From Leucosporidium creatinivorum (Eukaryota; Basidiomycota; Microbotryomycetes; Leucosporidiales; Leucosporidiaceae), in NCBI GenBank assembly GCA_001600635.1, contig BCKL01000011.1, positions 1,383 to 65,382 on the forward strand: a DNA stretch of 64,000 nt. The letters are read 5' to 3'. Made by a program: the position numbers and the translations under genes. Shown here piece after piece: positions 60,442-64,000 of this stretch. Numbering within the stretch: position 1 is the stretch's first letter; every line of letters begins with the position of its first letter. A model generated the notes under the pieces. The model did no database searches and was not told where the DNA came from. It worked only from the letters and a program-made list of their open reading frames with translations.

Positions 60442-61310
60442 CTATAAAGCTACACCAGCCACCACGAGAGCCGCGGAGCCCAAGACCAGCGCCGAGGAGA
60501 AGCCAACCGAGATGGCGCCGCCCTCTTTCGTACCCGAGCTGCCTGGCGCAGGACTGCTTCCACTAGAGCTCGCACCATGGGAGCTTGTACCTCCGGTCGC
60601 CTCGGCGACGAGCGAGCTGAGGGTTGGGCTACGAAGAGGGCTCAGCGAGGCTCGGCATTTCAAGAGAGGAAGCCATCGACTCACTTTCCCATCACGAAGG
60701 ACGAGGCAGCCTCGTTACTTCCTAGCAAAGAATTGATGGCGGACGCTGCTCCAGCCTGCAGAATACACAAGTCAGTGGCTGGTAGACGAGGCCATCGCCG
60801 AAAAGCAGCAACGCACCGTGTTGCCCCCCGCGAGCGATTTCAAGATGCTCTCGGCATCTCCGCCGTACTCGGAGGCTATGCTAGCGGCAGCAGAAGGAAT
60901 AGCGACTCCGAGCGACGAGGCGGCAGCCGTGGCCTCGCTCAAGATGCCTGAAGCGCCCAGCGAGTCGACGACCGAGCTGGCCGCCGAGATCCCACCCGAG
61001 ATGTTGTCGACACCGGCCGAGGCCAGCGAAGTAGCTACAGACTCTACAGCGCTCGCACCTTCGGAGAGGACGGAGGTGGCTGTGGCGAGAGCCTCACTGG
61101 CGTCCGACGACCAGGGAGCAGCTTCGGCGCCGGCACTTCCCGTTGCAGAGTCGGCAGGGGCACCCTCAGCAGCAGCATCAGATTGAGCTAGTGATCGAGA
61201 GAGTAATGTGTCAGCGAGCTGCTCCCTTGCAAAGCACGAGCAATTCTCTTACCTGAGGCCCGGAGGGCGAGCGCCGAGAGGGAAAGGATAATGGCGGCAG
61301 AGAATCGCAT
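60442..61310 (-). CDS. GPI-anchored Ser/Ala-rich surface protein
   Basis: Predicted cell-surface protein. Four exons on the minus strand: a signal peptide (MRFSAAIILSLSALALRASG); a GTAAGA...CACTAG intron; a long Ala/Ser-rich body (SDASEALATATSVLSEGASA, GVDNISGGISAASSVVDSLG, SEYGGDAESILKSLAGG); two more short introns (GTGCGT...CTGCAG and GTGAGT...CGTAG); then a Ser/Gly/Thr-rich stalk (GGTSSHGASSSGSSPAPGSS) and a C-terminal hydrophobic tail (GFSSALVLGSAALVVAGVAL). Signal peptide, Ser-rich body and hydrophobic tail without charged end is the layout of GPI-anchored wall proteins. No enzymatic domain. Many Ser/Thr make it a likely O-mannosylation substrate. An open frame on the opposite strand (60818-61186) is its antisense shadow. 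Confidence 0.75.
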
Positions 61311-61526
61311 CTTGTGTTTCGAGGAGTGGGCGCGGCGGAGAGAGTGGGAAGGGGTGAAAAGGGAGGCAAGAAGTGAAGAGAAGGAACTGAAGAGGCGAAG
61401 CAGACGTTCAGCAGCTCTTACAGGCGCACAGCCCGACCGAACCGCTTCGCCTCGAAACGGGGAACGCGGCACACTCGGTCAGAAACGAGTACCGAACATC
61501 CATCGACAAAGGCGAAGCTGCGGTCT

Positions 61527-64000
61527 TCATTGCGTCGCTCCATCGGGTTCGTAGGCGCCTACAATCGCAGCGAGATCCGCCCGCCTGTCCTTCGCGGAGA
61601 CGTTGCCAAGTCCGGCGAGCTTTTTCACAAACGAAGAAGGTCAGCACGCGGGCAGATACACACGCCGAACGAGTTATAGCTCACCCAGCGAAGCGTAGGT
61701 CGTCCGTGAGGGCAGCTCTGCGAAATGAGACGTTCGTCAACGAGGGGCGAGCGCGAACGCCGAGAGCTCGACTCACCCAAGGCTGATCCATGCCTCCCAT
61801 GTGCCGCAGGATCTGTAGGCTAGTAAGGTAGCGACCTTCTAGAGAGCGAGTAACGGATGGACTTACGGTGGTCATCTGAGTTGAAGTGAGAGGCTTGCCG
61901 AACATGACGCTCTTGCGACAAGCTCGGCTCGCAAACATCTTGCGCGCCTTGGAAGGACGAACGACCTCGCCGGCAGAGCTCGACTTGATGAGATCTAGAA
62001 GCTCCTCGAAGTCTGTGACAGAGGAAGTCAGTAGGCGCCAGCGAGAAAGCAAAGCGAGGCAGCTCACCCTCAACGCCGAAGACCGTGTCCTTGCTGACTG
62101 GCTGGGCGAGCAGCTTGACTCGCTCGCCTACATCGGCGTCCTCGTCTACCAGCACTTCGAACCCGTTAAGACGGAGCAAGTCGAGATGCTCCATGGCCGT
62201 GATCTCGTCGTGCGAAGGCAGGTTGAGCGAGCGAGGTCCGCCGACGAGAGCGTCTCGGTGAGCGAGCTGAGGATAGCACAGGCGAGAAAACAGCTCACTG
62301 GATCAACCGCTGAGACTGGATGACCGTGTCGATTTGGAGGCGCTCGAAGTTGTACTTCTCGTCCGAAGCGTGCTGGTCGATGATGAAGAGGTCGTCTTGC
62401 AGCTCTCCTCCTGCTCCATCCTCCTCGCCGCTGGAGACCTTCCGTCTGGCAATGATGAAGGCGTGGTTGAACTGCCCGATGACCTGCATGGACTCGAAGT
62501 CGGCCTTGGTGACGACGCGCGAGAGGGTCGCCTCCGCCTCCTCCGCCTGTTGATGCAGGCCTGCTCCTACGAGAGCGGTGGCTTCGGCGTCGGCGGAAGT
62601 CTGACGGGGAGCGATGTGGACGGGTCTAGTAGTCCAGTCGGCAACGATCGAGCTCAGGTCGAAGGAGAGGGTGGTGTCGACGGCGAGTTGACTGCCCCAG
62701 ATCTCGGCGCCGGGAGGAGCGCTGGGAGAAGGAGCAGGCTCGGCCGCGTCGAGGGACGCGAGGTGTTCCATCCGCTCTTGGTCAAGTGCCTCCTCCTCCT
62801 CCTCTACCTCTCCATGCTCGTGCTTGCCGCTGCCCGAGCATTTGCACGATCCCTCGACAATCTCGATATCGTCGTCGTCATCCTCCTCTTCCTCGGCGGC
62901 GGGCGCGGCTGCTCGGTAACTTGACTCGACCACGAGAAGGCCGTCGTCGTCCGAGTCCTCGTCGACCTGCATGGCGGTGACATGCGTTGGGCTGACCTCG
63001 ACTCTCGGCTCCTCGACGTCTGATGCCGCTCCCTGTTCTCCCTCCGCCTGCTCGGCCTCATCTTCCTTCTCGAGAACCGGAGGCTCCTCTTCCTCTTCCC
63101 GTTCGACATCGTCCTCGGCTGCACCTCGCTGTGTAGGATTGAGGTACTGCCGAATGCTCGATTTGAAGCTCTTCTTGACCGTCGAAGCTGCCTGCACCGG
63201 ATCGCTGGTAGTAGCGGGTGTCTTGCGCGCCCACGAGGCTTGCGAGGTGTCGAGGGTGATCTGGCGGAGGACTTGGGCTGGTGGAACGGGGGAGGGTGAG
63301 CGGGCGGCGGGAGATGGCGAGCGCTCGATAGCGGCGGCGGCTGGCGTGGGCGATGGACTGGCTGGGCGAGGAGCAGGCGGCGAGGGATCTGGATCGTCGT
63401 TGAAAAGGGAAGGGGTAGGTTCCTCGTCGAGGTCGCCATTGGGAACGGAAGCGGCCGCCGGAGCCGGCGACTGTCGCTCGGTGGACGGCTCAACTAGGCC
63501 ATCCTCGCCTTCCTCCATGTCGATGTCGGTTGCGCCAGCTTCCTCGCCGGTAGAGGAGGTCGTGCGCTGCTTCTTCTTTGGGCGAGGTGATTCCTCGCCG
63601 TCGCTCGGCGCTGGCGTCGAAGCGGTCTTGCTCGACCTCGGGGGCGAGGAGGATGTTGCCTGGGCGCTGGCACCGCTCGAGGTACGCTTCAGAGTCGCAG
63701 CTGGCGCTTTGGAGGTAGAGGCGCCGATGTTGGACATGGCGAAGGTCGAGCGAGATGGTTGGAAGAGCTCCTCGAGAGCCGCCTGTTGAGCGCAGGGTCG
63801 GGTCAGTCTTGGCTCCACCGGAAGCGCTCAAGACACAAAAGCTCACCTTAAGGGCCGTGATGAGGTTGCCTTCACTGTGCAGAAAGATGGTACGCTTGTC
63901 GGGGCTGACGTTGACGTCGTAGGCGTCTGCGCCGAAAAAAGGGAGTTAGTCGCAGGCGAGAGAAGAGACGAGTACAGCATACCCGGTGGGAGTTGGAAGT
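61527..64000 (-). CDS. PMS1: mismatch repair protein PMS1/PMS2 (C-terminal part)
   Basis: MutL-alpha endonuclease subunit acting with Mlh1 in nuclear mismatch repair. The window cuts the gene, so the N-terminal ATPase is beyond 64000. Visible parts: the end of the transducer domain (NVSPDKRTIFLHSEGNLITA, ALEELFQPSRSTFAMSN), then a long disordered Ser/Pro/Glu-rich linker of about 300 residues, then the C-terminal domain MQVIGQFNHAFIIARRK, the endonuclease metal motif DQHASDEKYNFERL (matching DQHA-x2-E-x4-E), [60 protein letters not shown] and a short extension LAGLGNVSAKDRRADL to the stop. The endonuclease motifs, absent from Mlh1, identify it as the PMS1(yeast)/PMS2(human) type. The human MutL endonuclease motif ACR and the CPHGRP motif are intact. 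Confidence 0.93.

Noticed and set aside
60818-61186. Plus-strand ORF rich in Ala, Ser and Glu
   Set aside because: It is the antisense of the GPI-anchored protein exon, which has signal peptide, introns and tail on the minus strand.

Overview
The window looks like nuclear DNA of a basidiomycete yeast, most likely Pucciniomycotina and perhaps a Microbotryomycetes relative of Rhodotorula or Sporobolomyces. It is GC-rich and gene-dense. Nearly every gene is cut by many short introns (about 50-90 nt) with GTGAGT- or GTAAGT-like donors, a CTGAC-like branch site and CAG acceptors. The proteins are fungal (DUR3 urea transporter, flavocytochrome b2, PMT mannosyltransferase, Kap123, tricalbin, PIG-U). 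The species assignment is inference. No virus-like element, transposon, CRISPR, rRNA or tRNA gene was recognised.

Layout. 1-2944 is a gene-poor, purine-rich stretch holding all six ambiguous bases. 2945-3345 is a decayed fragment of a heme-thiolate peroxidase gene. 3704-14504 carries succinate-semialdehyde dehydrogenase (-), histone H4 (-), a Gcn4/CpcA-like bZIP factor with a 47-codon upstream ORF (+), a sugar O-acetyltransferase (-) and the urea transporter DUR3 (-). 15465-28291 holds a secreted heme-thiolate peroxidase (+), a small unknown protein (+), a membrane-anchored TAP-like hydrolase (-), flavocytochrome b2 (+), PIG-U (-) and an acyl-CoA dehydrogenase (+). 28810-32285 is a tandem pair of related unknown genes, the second one broken. 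33018-45308 has a second heme-thiolate peroxidase (+), a vacuolar-type amino acid transporter (-), an ER cyclophilin (-) and a tricalbin (-). 46053-57052 has a PMT2-like O-mannosyltransferase, Kap123/importin-4 and a type II glycosyltransferase-like protein, all +. 57456-60123 is a head-to-head pair of related MYND zinc-finger genes. 60442-61310 is a GPI-anchored Ser/Ala-rich protein (-). 61527 to the window end is the C-terminal part of PMS1/PMS2 (-).

How the genes fit together. There is no clear biosynthetic cluster. Several genes serve nitrogen and carbon scavenging (DUR3, SSADH, amino acid transporter, Gcn4-like regulator, b2 lactate dehydrogenase, acyl-CoA dehydrogenase). Another set serves the secretory pathway and cell surface (PMT, PIG-U, GPI-anchored protein, ER cyclophilin, tricalbin, type II glycosyltransferase, two secreted peroxidases). 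Co-location may be chance.

The observations most worth following are the lineage-specific tandem gene pair with a possible LOTUS/OST-HTH-like segment, the single uORF before the Gcn4-like bZIP gene, the peroxidase family with one fossil copy, a GC-AG intron interrupting the catalytic motif of flavocytochrome b2, introns carrying small tandem repeats (one duplicating its own branch site), and a perfect 9-bp hairpin just after the histone H4 stop codon. Exon boundaries were read by eye from splice signals and homology and should be treated as models.
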